From positions 59,642,501-59,706,500 of the forward strand of contig JAZHRO010000019.1 in the NCBI GenBank assembly GCA_037157565.1: a DNA stretch of 64,000 nucleotides, written 5' to 3'. The notes beneath the pieces are model-generated. The model saw only the letters and a list, made by a program, of their open reading frames with translations, did no database searches and was not told the origin of the DNA. Origin of the DNA: Thalassia testudinum. Its lineage: Eukaryota; Streptophyta; Magnoliopsida; Alismatales; Hydrocharitaceae. Positions 22,497 through 33,548 of this stretch are shown one piece after another (the stretch's first letter is position 1; the number at the start of each line of letters is the position of its first letter). Both the position numbers and the translations under genes were made by a program.

Positions 22497-23441
22497 GCCA
22501 TCCTCTCACCTCCCTTCAGGAAGAAGATTCTCGCCGCGACTCCATCCTCCGACTTCGTTCTCGTTCATCTCGCTCCTCACCACCTTCCTCTAGGCGACGT
22601 CAGAGCGAGTCAACCTCCGAGCAACTGTCAAGGGAGATTCTCTCACCTATATCTTTCTTTTTTCTTTTATAGTGTAATATTTCCAGCTTTCTTAGTTGTA
22701 GAAAACATTTGCTTCAGAAATATATGTGATTATTTCTCTCTCTCTCGCAAGTAGATTAGCTAGATAAAATTGCATCAACCTAATCTCTTGCCCTATTAAA
22801 AATATCAAAAAAATTAGAAAAGACAAAAATGAAAAAAACAAATAAAAGTGAAACGCGTATTTTTCAAACCCAAACATTCGCCTCATTGTGTTCAACATGG
22901 GACTCACTTTTTTAGTTTCAGTTATAAATTTTATCTGATCGACAGGTTTTCTCGCGAATCAAACTACGACGATGGGTTTTCCAAACCCGAACCCTTTACG
23001 CGGTGAGATCTAACACATCAGTCGTATCCACAGGGAGGAACATATCAATAAAATCACAAATTATTTTTCCTTGTATTCGTTCAATTGAATGTGAGACTCG
23101 TGCTCAAATCTGATGCAAAACGCGACGAAAATAAGAAGACACGCAATAATTTAAGATTGTAAGGTTATGTCTGTAATTTTTCCTCAATAAAATATTTAGT
23201 AAAGATGTGATCAGAATTTCACATAATTTCCAGTTGTATGCATGCTAGCAAGGAATTATTCAAATCTAAATCAAAATCCAATATGAACTGAAGCACATAA
23301 CATAAGTTAAGTTAATTCAAGAAAACGTAAGTGCATTGTTGCAATTTACCTCAACATATTTAATGCATCAAATAAATGAATAGTGATTGGCAATGGAATT
23401 TTTGGTAAATATAAATTGAAGTCAAAACAGGGATTCCTTTT

Positions 23442-23914
23442 TGATATAGACACGATTATTGAAGATAAAATGCCTATCCATGTATGTTCATAAGCATAAA
23501 TTTGCATTTCATGTTATAAATATTGCATAGCATGCATCATCCTACATTTTGAGTAATTGTGTATATTTTAGGTTAATTGCATCCTTTTTATGGCTAGGAG
23601 GGAAGGAGATTTATTTCAGGGCCTCGGATGGATGATTGAAGTCTAACACCTCCAAAATCATCTAGATTGGAACCTCGTAGCATCATATGCAATTCAAGGA
23701 AGATCAATGGCTGAGGGCCTAGGTGACATAATTCAGATCTTTAAACACCAAATCCAACCGCACGGATGGATCTGGATCAATGATCGCAACCCAATGGTGC
23801 GAGAATCAACCCAATCCGATGTCTATGGCGTCATCTAGGATTTTCTCGTGAATTGAACTACGACGACGAGTTTTCCAAATCCAATCATTTTCGCGTGTGA
23901 ATCCTCCGTCATCA
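23442..23914 (+). mobile_element. Element C 5' LTR, about 1.27 kb deleted
   Basis: It starts TGATATAGACACG and ends CCTCCGTCATCA. Compared with the 3' LTR (1740 bp) the middle from about 23839 is missing, including the TATA box and R hairpin. This copy could not drive transcription. Confidence 0.88.
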
Positions 23915-23917
23915 TTT

Positions 23918-23935
23918 TGGTGCCATTGCCGAGGA
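23918..23935 (+). other. Element C primer-binding site, tRNA-Asp type
   Basis: TGGTGCCATTGCCGAGGA, three mismatches from the complement of the tRNA-Asp 3' end. Confidence 0.85.
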
Positions 23936-25144
23936 GGCAACATTCTTTGGCTTTTTTTTCTCGCATTTTCCCGCATTACTTACATATTTTTCTAACTTAT
24001 CTTTCTTCTTCAATTTATTATCTTGCAGGAACCCAGTTGATGAGCTAAAGGCTATAGATTGGAGTAAAGTGCAGGTAGAGACATTTGTAAGTTCTCCCCC
24101 ACCACCCCCACCCTAGATTTCATTTCACCACACTAATAACTCAAACCCAAATCAACTTAGGTGCTTTTTATAAACCCCAGGATAGATCTGGTTGTTTGTT
24201 TGCCACCTCCACCCTTCTCATCCCCACATATATAAAAAAAAAACTCTTCTCTTGTTGGATTTGCTGAAAGTGACACACATTAAACACCCACAACTTTCGA
24301 CTTAAGACGCACCATTCCACTTTAATTCTACCACTTAACTGAGATCTGACCTGTGGACCCGATACACTTCAACTCAATACACATAAGTGAGTAGAAATCC
24401 AAGTAGGTTAAACGTCTGTGTGCCTTAACTAAGTGATGCAACAGGCCAAATGATTGAGCTGTTTGGGCCACACCACTGAAGATAAAGTCATTCATCAGTA
24501 GCTTACCACTTAGGGTTAATCTTTAGGGCTAAACTAGGCACTCCACATTATTTTTTGATTTCTAAAGGAATATATCATCACTAGTGCTTTCAAAACTTGG
24601 AGTGTTCTCTTGAACTTGATTGAATACACCGAAGATTAAACCCTAAAAGCTACTAAACAAGGTTAAACCCTAAAAGACACATCATCAAATAACCTTGTTT
24701 GTAAACTCTGGTTGTGCAAGCACACACATTTGAATCAATCATTAATGGCACAACCCATCTAAAGGGTCCATCACATTCCAAGAGCACAATCATCCCAAGC
24801 CTAATTAAAACTGAGTAGACGTTGGCCTTAAGGATTGATTTGCTCTTCGAGGCTCAGATTGAGATTTTTTTCGATTAATCTGCTTCTACTGGTCCATCTG
24901 ATGTCTAGCTAGTGGAGTAGAGTCAAACGACCATGGTTGGGGGTACACTAGGAACCGGATGCATGAGCCAAAGGAAGAACCTTCCCCCCAGCTCCTCCCT
25001 CTAACTGGTTGGATTGACTGGATAGAAGTAGATCAAATCATTTATAATCTCAAGACAAGTCCTGGGAGTCTGTAGGTCTTTAGGCTAACCTACCTAAGGA
25101 TAGGGTTGATTGCTTGTATTGCAGGGCTCCTTTCTTTCTTCTGA
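23936..25144 (+). other. Element C leader
   Basis: No long frame. It contains the exon-like block 24029-24074 (after TTGCAG, before GCAG|GTAGAG). A further acceptor-like TTGCTTGTATTGCAG ends near 25127, just before the protein-coding region. Confidence 0.65.
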
Positions 25145-26682
25145 TTTCCCTCCTACTCTACCTTGTATCCTTTCACATCCTACACGCATTTCCCATCCTA
25201 TCCTCTTACCACCACTTATTCCCATGATGATTACTTTCCCGACTTGACTTATAATTACCCATCTACTAGCCGGGATAACTTTGATTGGGGATACAATACC
25301 AAACCTCAGTGTCCAGGGCCTAACCCTTGATAACAAGATTATGATTACTATCCTTCCCAAAGCTACAATGATTATAGATCTTCATCCTTTGATCACCAAA
25401 CCAACCCAATCTACAGTCAGGAAGGATATAATGATTATAACACTTACCCTCCCCAGTATTCTACTGAATATAGGTCACCACCATTCTTTTAACAAACTAG
25501 AACGACCTACTATCAGGGAGCACCCTGAGAACCTCAATATCTTGACTCCCTTAGATTTGACCCGAACTCACCCAACCTTGAACCGAACCAGTCGGTTCAG
25601 GTCAACCAGATCCAGGATAGAGTGTTGGCTAATTTGAGGAACACTATACAATCTTTAGAAGCTTAGCCAACACCATGCACTGAAGCATTGGATCCTATGA
25701 TCAAAATGATTGATGAACTTAATAGTTCTATATTGGATTGGCTCCAAGATGTTAAGGATAAGGGCCCAGGTGAGTTTCTACTTAGGAAACTGTCGAGATT
25801 GAGGGTGAAATTTGTGGTTGCCCTAGTCCAATCTTGTGATGATTCTCAAGATGAACCCCCTTCAGGAGGGCCAATGTCTAAACCTGCTCAGGAGCCTATC
25901 GGGGGGGATACATGTTTTGAGATCGAAGATGACCAGGCTAGTCTAAAGCAACCAATTAGGATGAACCAATTAATTCACTCGAGATCCCCGAGCTAGGGAG
26001 CATAGAAAAATATTTCTCCATGGACGAGGAAGTGATAGATAACTTTGAGACATATATAAATGAGGATCATGAATTCTTTGATTTTAAGGGTGAGGAATCT
26101 CTTAGTGAAGTCTCACTTGAGATTAAGGAGAATGATTTTAGTGAGACAAATGGGCTCGAAGAGTATGACAAACAATTTGATAGCCTGACTATTGAAGATT
26201 CTGATTCGATTGGGGCTAACTTGGAGGATCCAATGCTTGATGATTCAATCAGTGGCCCCATTCCTCAACCATGCCCTAAAGTGCTGAATTATGGTATTCT
26301 TGAGATCACTAAACCCAAGTCAATCCTAATTGAGCCACAATTGTTGGACTTGGGTACTTTAGATGGGGTGTACAACAATTTGGAGGTCTTGGAAACATTG
26401 ATTTTAGAGGGTAGAAATGTGGAAATGAAAATTTAGGAAGCTACTTCTGAGGGAACTACGATTTTGGATCTAAGGGTTCCTATTGACCTAAAATCACCAA
26501 CTTTTTACCAAAACCCTTATGATATCTTTGGCGTGCGACCCAAGCTTGGAATAATTGACTATCTTCCTGAGCGAAACGTTAAGGGGACATCCAAACCTAC
26601 CCATTGTCCGACACTTTGGTCTTGGGTTGCATACCACCAAACCGTAGGCTCGGCCCGCAAATACAATAATCTCAGATTTTGA
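25145..26682 (+). pseudogene. Element C protein: Tyr/Asn-rich N-terminus, acidic C-terminus, function unknown
   Basis: One frame runs from 25145 to about 25975, with stops near 25328, 25490, 25527 and 25663. A one-base shift leads into a second frame to 26682 with one stop at 26434. The N-terminal third (25180-25530) is rich in Tyr, Asn, Asp, Ser and Gln (for example YNDYNTYPPQY). The middle (25688-25996) has a predicted helical MIKMIDELNSSILDWL. The C-terminal part (26020-26436) is strongly acidic (DEEVIDNFETYINEDHEFF) and ends with IDYLPERNVKGTSKP. I see no CCHC, protease, RT or integrase motif and do not recognise the family. It sits where gag would be, so a gag-like role is possible but unproven. 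Confidence 0.6.
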
Positions 26683-27535
26683 GTGATTTTCATCCAGAAC
26701 TTGAGAAGCACTCAACCCTTGGGCATGGGTCTGCATCACATTCTGATCCACATCTGTGGACATCCTTTTGCATGTCACAAAAGCAATCTTCTTATTCTAA
26801 TTTTGACATGCACTTCTGAACTTTTAATGTCTTCTTTACCTGTGAACCGTGACTAGCTGAAGGCAATAAACTTAGCACATGTGTATATTCCACGATCTCT
26901 ACAGAGCTGACCGAATTTTCATGAAATTCAGTTGATATTCTATTTACTCTGCCATTTTCATGTCTTTTTTTTACAATGAGGACATTACATCATTTAGGCA
27001 TGGGGGGGTGGATACTTTATCCTAAAATCATTTTGTTAACTCTGTAAAATTTCTTTTAGTTTTTTTTTAAATTAAAAATTCAAAATGACAAAAAAAAGAA
27101 TTAGGAGAAGAGAATTTAGGCATTTAGAGGTTATTAACTTTAGGAAATGATACGATAGGACCTAGATACTTAGACTCTTCAGGTCTTCAGGCTTAATTAG
27201 CCTGAGTGTCCACTCGAATGTGGACTTAGTCTGGAGTCCTCGCCAATTCAATTTCATCTTTAATCTAGTAAATAAATTGGGATGATAAGTACATGACTTA
27301 TCAACTCACCCTCTGATTTGAGGGGATTTTAAGTCTAAGAATCTACACAATATTCGCACTGACTCACTTTTCGGTGGATTTTATGAAAATTGGGTAGCTA
27401 ATGAACTAACTAGGGTGGTATGGCTGGCAAGTTATCCTGGGTAACAGTCCATTGGCCGGTTGTCCAGAGCCCAGCCACAAGACCATTCTCTTCATACTGC
27501 CTTTAGGTAAATCTTAGATCAGGGAAGCCACCTAC

Positions 27536-27568
<33 letters not shown>

Positions 27569-28185
27569 CCACACTTCATTGCATTAGTATGGCAGGCAAA
27601 TTATCGTGGTAACAACCCATTGGCCAGTTGTCCAGAGCCCAGCTCACAAAAATGCACAATAATTCCCAAAACACTTAGGGAAGAAGTGGGAAAGTAGAAT
27701 AAGTTGGAGAGACATACACTGGGTTCTGACCCCATAAACAAAGAAAGTAGGGAGAAAGCTACCGTTTGAAAAGATAAACCTTTAGGCAAGGTCACCTAGG
27801 GTCATAGAAACTCGAAGTCCATTTTAACGGCCGCCTAGTGAGTCCTTCACTCTTTTCACTAGATGCTTATCACTTAGAGTTCTTTTCGAGTCTTGCGTGG
27901 GTCGGGTAACCGTAAAAAGTTATCCTGAAACTCTCAAACTCCAAAAGTTCAAAAAAAATTAGAAAAGAAGAAAAACAAAAAAATCTATTTTCCCTTTTCA
28001 AATAAGGAGAGGACTAGGGTGATCTGCATTTTGTCGAACACCCGGGTGCTGTCGAGTTTTCGTAGTTTAGGACCTTAGTTGAAATTCTCTATTATTAATA
28101 AACGACTTAGGCCTAAGCGATCGAGTCATAATTCTATTTTTATACATAGCATGTAGTTCAATTTTGCTAGGAACTAGCAAAAGAT
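26683..28185 (+). other. Element C 3' untranslated region
   Basis: It contains AATGAGGACATT (26975-26986) followed by PPT1 (26996-27011), a block at 27090-27410 homologous to D 53115-53437, and two copies of a GGTATGGCTGGCAAG-type repeat (27416-27478 and 27586-27648). No gene is seen. Confidence 0.75.
26996..27011 (+). other. Upstream polypurine tract (PPT1), element C
   Basis: AGGCATGGGGGGGTGG, ten bases after AATGAGGACATT, about 1.2 kb before the true PPT. Confidence 0.65.
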
Positions 28186-28198
28186 AGGCATGGAGGTA
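28186..28198 (+). other. Element C polypurine tract
   Basis: AGGCATGGAGGTA directly before the TGATGTAGACAC start of the 3' LTR, preceded by a GAACTAGCAAAAG box. Confidence 0.9.
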
Positions 28199-29219
28199 TG
28201 ATGTAGACACAATTATTGAAGATAAAATGCCTATTCATGCATGTTCCTAAGCTTAGATTTGCATTTCATGCTATAAATATTGAATAGCATGCATCATCTT
28301 GCATTTAGAGTAGTTGTGTATATTTTAGGTTAATTGCGTCCTTTTATGACCAGGAGGGAAGGAGATTTATTTCAGGACCTTGAATGGATGATCTGACCGT
28401 ATGGATCAGATCATGACGATGACTGGAGTCTAACGCATCTAAAATCATCTAGATCGAAACTCCGTAGCATCATATGCAGTTCGAGGAAGATCAATGGATG
28501 AGGGACTAGCTGATGTAATTCAAAGCTTTAAACGCCAAATCCAACCGCACGGATGGATCTGAATCAACGATCGCAACCCAACATGTGAGAATCGACCCAA
28601 TCCAATGACTGTGGCATCATCTACAAAGCATATCAAATAGATAGCTCAAATGATGCCACGTGGCATCATCTGAACCGCCCACAGTCGCCCAAGGATCAGC
28701 GTAGCTCTCCTCTAGTCAAACATCAGATCTGGGTTGTTCGATCTTGATCCAACAGCCATGGGCGCACGACTGTCAAGATGTTTGCTCGACAAACCATGGC
28801 TTTGGCGCAATGGTGAAGACAAGCGCTCGCAAACTGTGAGCACGAGTTCAGACCATGGTGGGGGAGGCAATCTCGCAAGCGTGGGCACAATCGAATTACA
28901 CCCATTGGATGGCCATCAAGCGGTAGAGAGGGAGGTGACGTAGGACAATCAGACCTGCACGATCTGCATGCATACAATCACGTGCCGACCGACGCCCAAT
29001 CTGACATGCCAATGAGCGGTCAATTTAAATGCGCGATCCCTGCTCCATCTCAACCGTCCGCCTCTGATCCAACGGTTGCCAATGGTTCACGCTTGATCCA
29101 GCCATGAGCATGCGTGCGTGAGCGTAAGTTGGAGGCAACAGCAACACTTGAGCTGGAACTTTAGCGACACCTTTGTTGTCACTAATTATCCCTTACTTGT
29201 TTTAGAACCTCTCCTCCAT

Positions 29220-29227
29220 TATAAAAA
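29220..29227 (+). promoter_or_regulatory. LTR C3 TATA box
   Basis: TATAAAAA about 720 bp before the LTR end, in the same context as in LTR C1. Confidence 0.6.
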
Positions 29228-29309
29228 GGCCTACACCCCTCCATTAATAACCATCTCTTCCTTTCTTCCTCTCACCACCTCCAAGGCCCTAGAGAGAGCT
29301 TGTCCCAAG

Positions 29310-29383
29310 CACGGGATGCTCCTCTAGAGTAGAAAACAAGTATTTGTTCCCACCTCTCATCCCCCTTCATGAAGCATCCCGTG
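29310..29383 (+). repeat. R-region hairpin of LTR C3
   Basis: CACGGGATGCT (29310-29320) is perfectly complementary to AGCATCCCGTG (29373-29383). It lies about 85 nt after the TATA box and so probably in the transcript. Confidence 0.8.
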
Positions 29384-30861
29384 ATCATCTTCTCACCTTC
29401 CTTCAGGAAGAAGATCCTCGCCGCGACGTCGTCTTGCCCTACCCTCCATCCTCCGGCTTTGTCCTCATTCGTCCTACTCCTCACCACCTTCCTCCAGGTG
29501 ATGTCAGAGCGAGTTGTCCTCCAAGCGACTGTCGAGGGGGATTTCTCTCACCTATCTCTATCTTTATTACTTTCGTAGTATAGATTTCCCACTTTCCTAG
29601 TTGTAACAAACATTTGTTTCGAAATATATGACTATTTTTCTCTTTCTCACTCTCCTATATTTTGCAAGTAGATTAGCTAGAAAAAATTTCATCGATCTGA
29701 CCTCTTGCCCTATTAAAAATACCAAAAAAAATCAGAAAAGACAAAAACGACAAAAACAAATGAAAGCAAAACTCATATCTTTCAAAACTAAACGTTTGCG
29801 TCCCCGTGTTCGACCCGGGACTCACATTTCGAGCTTCGATTATAAATTTTATCTAATCAATGGATTTTCTTGCGAATCAAACTGCGACGACAGATTTTCC
29901 AAATCCAATCCTTTTCGTATGAGAATCCACCATCATCACTTCCCCTTGTGCGTGCGCGAAAAGGAAGCGACTCTGGAGGTCGAGGAGCTTGAGGAAGGTC
30001 GAGGCGGATGAGAGCTATGTAAGGGTGATGATGGTGCCTCAAACAGTGACCAGAGCTCTCGTCGACGACGAGGAGGACCGACGGCGATGGCTACAGCTCA
30101 CCGACACGCGTAGGCTGTCGTGAGCGATTCTGAGGGTGTGTCTGTGCTCATAAGGGTGCGGCGAGTCCGTTGGAGTCGACAGTGTGGCGAACAGAGGTCT
30201 GTGGCAGTGGATACCTTTTTAGGTGGTTTGGGTTCCCCCTTTTTGTTGGTTCACAAAAATAAAGAAGAAGAGGAGGCTATTGGGCCTGGAGATGCATGCA
30301 CAAGGGCGTGCGCACAATGGCTTGTGGCTGCGTGAGGTCTGGAGCGTGTGTGTAAGGGCTGATGGTGAGGCGGCTGATGCGCACCCGTGGGTATGCGCGA
30401 AGGCGCGAGGGAGTGTGCAGGTGGATGGTCGAGCATCAAGGAAGTTCGTTAGGGTGTTGGGTTGGTTTTGGTAGTGGCGAAGAAGGTGATTAATGATAGG
30501 TGTAGATGTAGTGGTGGGCGTGTGCTGTCACCACATGACCCTCATGATGGAGCTTGCAGTAAAGAGGAGCCTACTTCAAATCACAGTGCACACCATGTCC
30601 ATAGTGTAGGCAGAGATCACGGTTTAGGCAGTTTCTACGGTCAAGTGGATGGACAGAAGATCCCTACTAGGGGGAGGAGTTATATCTTCCACAGGTGGTT
30701 TCTTTGTTGAGATTTTCCTCTATCATTCTGTTCTCCCCCTAGATCTCCACCCTTCTCCAATGGCAGCAATGAGGCGGTGGCTTTGGAGGCGGTGCTACGT
30801 GTGGAGAGGAAATTTTGTGAGAAAGAGGGATGCAGTGCATTTGAAATCCGTCAGCGTCATC

Positions 30862-30889
30862 AGATGTCTAGAATAAGCTCTAGACATCT
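30862..30889. repeat. AGATGTCTAGA palindrome in LTR F2
   Basis: AGATGTCTAGA (30862-30872) and TCTAGACATCT (30879-30889) are perfectly complementary around a 6-nt loop. LTR F3 has its counterpart at 55966-55989. Confidence 0.85.
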
Positions 30890-31092
30890 TAGAAATCAAA
30901 TTTGGCTGACCTTGAATTCTATGATCAAATAAATGCAGATAATTATTAATACTACAAAATAAATTATGCAAACTTAAATTATAATGCATGCATTTATTTA
31001 ATAAGAAAATACAAATATTAGTTCATTCTAAAATGTAAGAATTAACCAACTTAGGCAAAAAATTAGTTCGCTATTGTGAACTCATCAGCCAT

Positions 31093-31869
31093 CCAGCCAT
31101 CTGCACGAAACACGCACGGTCACACGCTCGAGTACACCCAATCCAATGCACGTGGTGTGCGGTCTGAGACAGCGGGTAAAGTTTGATTTCAGCCATTCAA
31201 TCTTCAATCAGATGGCTTAAACGAAGTGCGCATGAATCTCAAACGGACGGCAGCTGTGCGCGTTGAAGGCGCGAGGCGGGGGCTAAGGCGACGCTTGTGG
31301 TGGGTCTACAACGACATTTTGAATGTCACTATTGACCCGAGGACGAATTTAAGCCCTCTCCTCAATTATAAAAAGGGACCTACCCCCCTCATTTGCGTCC
31401 ATCTTCTACCCAAGAGTTTCCACCACTTCATAGAGTTCCCAAGAAAGGTTGTGAAGACACCGAGCCACCGATGGAAGTCCCTCCACCGCCATGGCTGCCT
31501 CGACGCCATCCATTGCCTCGCATTTAGTTTTAATTGTTGATAGTTGTAGTTCATCTATTTTATTTAAGCATCCATTTTTATTGTGTTGATCATAACATTT
31601 GATAGTCAATAGATATTTGATATATTATTCTCATATGTTTATCATGGATTTCTAACTTTATCTCTCTCTCCCTTTCTCTCTCTTTCTCGTTCTCTGGTTT
31701 GCAAGCAAACAAATTGACATATATTTGTGACATATAAGCGAATATCTGATCCGATTACATGCCTCCTTGTGTTCGACACTCGGACTCACGTCCAATTCTT
31801 CTAATTAAAATTGATGTCGTAAAATGTGCTACAATGAATGATTTAACCTAAACGCATACGGCGGCGTCA
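31093..31869 (+). mobile_element. Element D 5' LTR, right part (U3 end, R, U5)
   Basis: It resumes after the repeated GCCAT and ends GGCGGCGTCA. It has a TATA box at 31367 and the CTCCTTGTGTTCGACACTCGG motif (31763-31783). The two LTR parts total about 1.38 kb. Confidence 0.82.
31367..31374 (+). promoter_or_regulatory. LTR D TATA box
   Basis: TATAAAAA followed by GGGACCTACCC, resembling the TATA context of family C LTRs, to which LTR D is distantly related. Confidence 0.55.
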
Positions 31870-31874
31870 GTTTT

Positions 31875-31892
31875 TGGTGCCGTTGCCGGGGA
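31875..31892 (+). other. Element D primer-binding site, tRNA-Asp type
   Basis: TGGTGCCGTTGCCGGGGA, one mismatch from the complement of the tRNA-Asp 3' end; the best conserved plus-strand PBS in the window. Confidence 0.93.
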
Positions 31893-33539
31893 GGCAATGG
31901 ATCTTTTATTCTCTTTCATTTTCTTGGAAATTAATTGTATTCGTGTTATCTAACTTGCTCTTCTCTCTCTTTTTGTGGTTGCAGGAAATGCATGCAGCAA
32001 CAACGAGAGGAGAACAAATCAGGTTGGGTCGAAGGAAGCGCAAGAAGAAGACCGCTGTCAATTAGAAGGTTCGATCTTGTCTTCCCATGATCTAAAGGTA
32101 GCTTGTCATCCTGGGACTTAAAAAAGTGGTGTTATAAAAGAAAACCTCTCTTTTGTTTGTTGAAGAAAACACCACCATTAAGTCTTCAACTCGTTAATTC
32201 CGCAAAATTATTTTCTAGATTCGGTTTGAGGAGACTATTAAAGGACCCTTAGCACCTCTAAAATTTTGAGAAAAATCTCAGAGGTGCTCCTTCCAGTAGG
32301 CGAACTCCACCTCAAATTTCATAGCCAAACTCTTTGTGTTTTGGCCATGAGAAATTCATTGCTAGAACTGCGCAAGGTTGTCCTAAGTTCTGGAGATCTG
32401 TAGGTTGTTCTTGCTGCTGCAAACTCCACGTAGCTTGGATTTGTAAGAAATTCAAATTTATGGAAATCTCCTGAAATTCTCTACACTTTATCTGAAGACC
32501 ATTTTTGCATTTGAAATTGACTAGTGCCTATTCTGATCAAAATCTTAAACTTGCGCACTAATCTAGAAGTTCTGGACAGATTGACCCCTTCTTGAAAAAA
32601 TGTGAATTTGGATGATCTATCGTCCTCAAAAAATTTTGAAATTAATTTTGTTGAAAAGCACATTCGATTTTTGTCAGGATAGGGTCACTGCTTGTTTTGA
32701 TTGGACCATTCTTGAAAGAATCTTTAAAAAAAAGATTCATTGAGTAGAAGCTGCACACCCGAGGATCTTCCACACTAGGAAAGTTTTTAATTTTATAGTC
32801 ACACAAAAGGCCTTAAAGAAAATCAATCTTCACCAACCGTGTGACTATACATTTGTGCCTTGTTTGAATGCGTAAACAAGCGAAATTTTAAAATCCATTA
32901 AAGCAAGATTCAAATTTTAAAAATCACACATCTTAATCTTGCTTGTTAAAGAACATTTGTTTTGGCATTGGGTCCATGCACCCAATTGTGCACACAAATT
33001 AAATCGAAATTTTAAGGGCATTAACCCCTCTAATGCCCTTCACTTAATCCTTGAGCATAAGCACTGACCTAGCCCTAAAAATTAAGTAGGCATTGGCCCT
33101 AGGACTCATTGAGCTCATTTCAGGGTATTTTCCTGAACGCATGGTGAATTAGTGACGTCTGCTTGCTCCAAAAGGTGTTGAGTTTGGAGGCCCGATTGTC
33201 AAATGACTTAAGCAAGCCAGGGTTTGGCATAATTAGCAGCCTTCAGGACACGCTCCCCCTACTTCGTCTTCCCAACTCTACCACCTTCGAGAGTAAGGAC
33301 AACAAATTCACTATGTGGTCGGAATCTACTTCTGAGGCATAAGTCGCCTAGGTGTCCACTATATGGGCTTAGATTTGCTCGATTGATTGTGCACACACTT
33401 CTCTTATCTATTTCCCTTAATATCTCTCCTAGTTCTTCTCCAGTGTATGCACGGAAGGCGATCACTTCATCCCGAATTAGTTGCTTTAGATAGAAAAACT
33501 AGGAGAAAACTTGATTTTTCTAGGGGTAGGATTGAGGAC
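31893..33539 (+). other. Element D leader
   Basis: About 1.6 kb without a sustained frame. TTGCAG (31979-31984) and AAAG|GTAGC (near 32097) frame a 113-nt exon-like block. The leader ends at ATG 33540, which opens D gag. Confidence 0.7.
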
Positions 33540-33548
33540 ATGGCCGAC
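33540..33548 (+). pseudogene. gag: Element D gag, first three codons, cut by element H
   Basis: ATG GCC GAC at 33540-33548 is followed at once by LTR H. The last five bases CCGAC recur as GCGAC at 47319-47323 beyond H, after which the gag reading frame continues. The upstream bases are also open in this frame for some codons, so the true start could be earlier. Confidence 0.65.

Larger units (their letters stand above)
20788..23020 (+). mobile_element. Solo LTR C1 with internal partial duplication
   Basis: It starts TGATGTAGACAC and ends AACACATCA, matching the ends of the LTRs of element C. Flanks are GTTGT (20783-20787) and GTCGT (23021-23025), a target duplication with one C/T difference. 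It is about 490 bp longer than LTR C3 because a second U3-R copy starts at 22067. Two TATA boxes (21503 and 22332) lie 829 bp apart. Confidence 0.85.
23442..29938 (+). mobile_element. Element C, small non-autonomous LTR element without pol
   Basis: 5' LTR 23442-23914 (internally deleted), PBS 23918-23935, about 4.3 kb internal region, PPT 28186-28198, 3' LTR 28199-29938. Flanks are CTTTT (23437-23441) and CTTCC (29939-29943), a plausible target duplication with two C-to-T changes. Leader blocks, PPT1 and the 3' UTR repeats are shared with Athila element D, so it probably used Athila enzymes in trans. It is inserted in solo LTR F2. Confidence 0.88.
28199..29938 (+). mobile_element. Element C 3' LTR (C3), complete
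   Basis: 1740 bp from TGATGTAGACAC to CCATCATCA. It has a TATA box at 29220 (TATAAAAA), an R-region hairpin 29310-29383 and the CCCCGTGTTCGACCCGGG motif (29802-29819). Short frames in U3 have no homology. Confidence 0.9.
20663..31087 (-). mobile_element. Solo LTR F2 (minus), split by C1 and element C
   Basis: With the nested C1 and C removed, three pieces (20663-20787, 23026-23441, 29944-31087) total about 1.69 kb, equal to solo LTR F3 (1697 bp). On the minus strand it begins TGATGAGTTC at 31087 and ends near CTCGATCA at 20663. A perfect 5-bp target duplication GCCAT flanks it (20658-20662 and 31088-31092). No internal domain remains, so it arose by LTR-LTR recombination. Confidence 0.85.
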
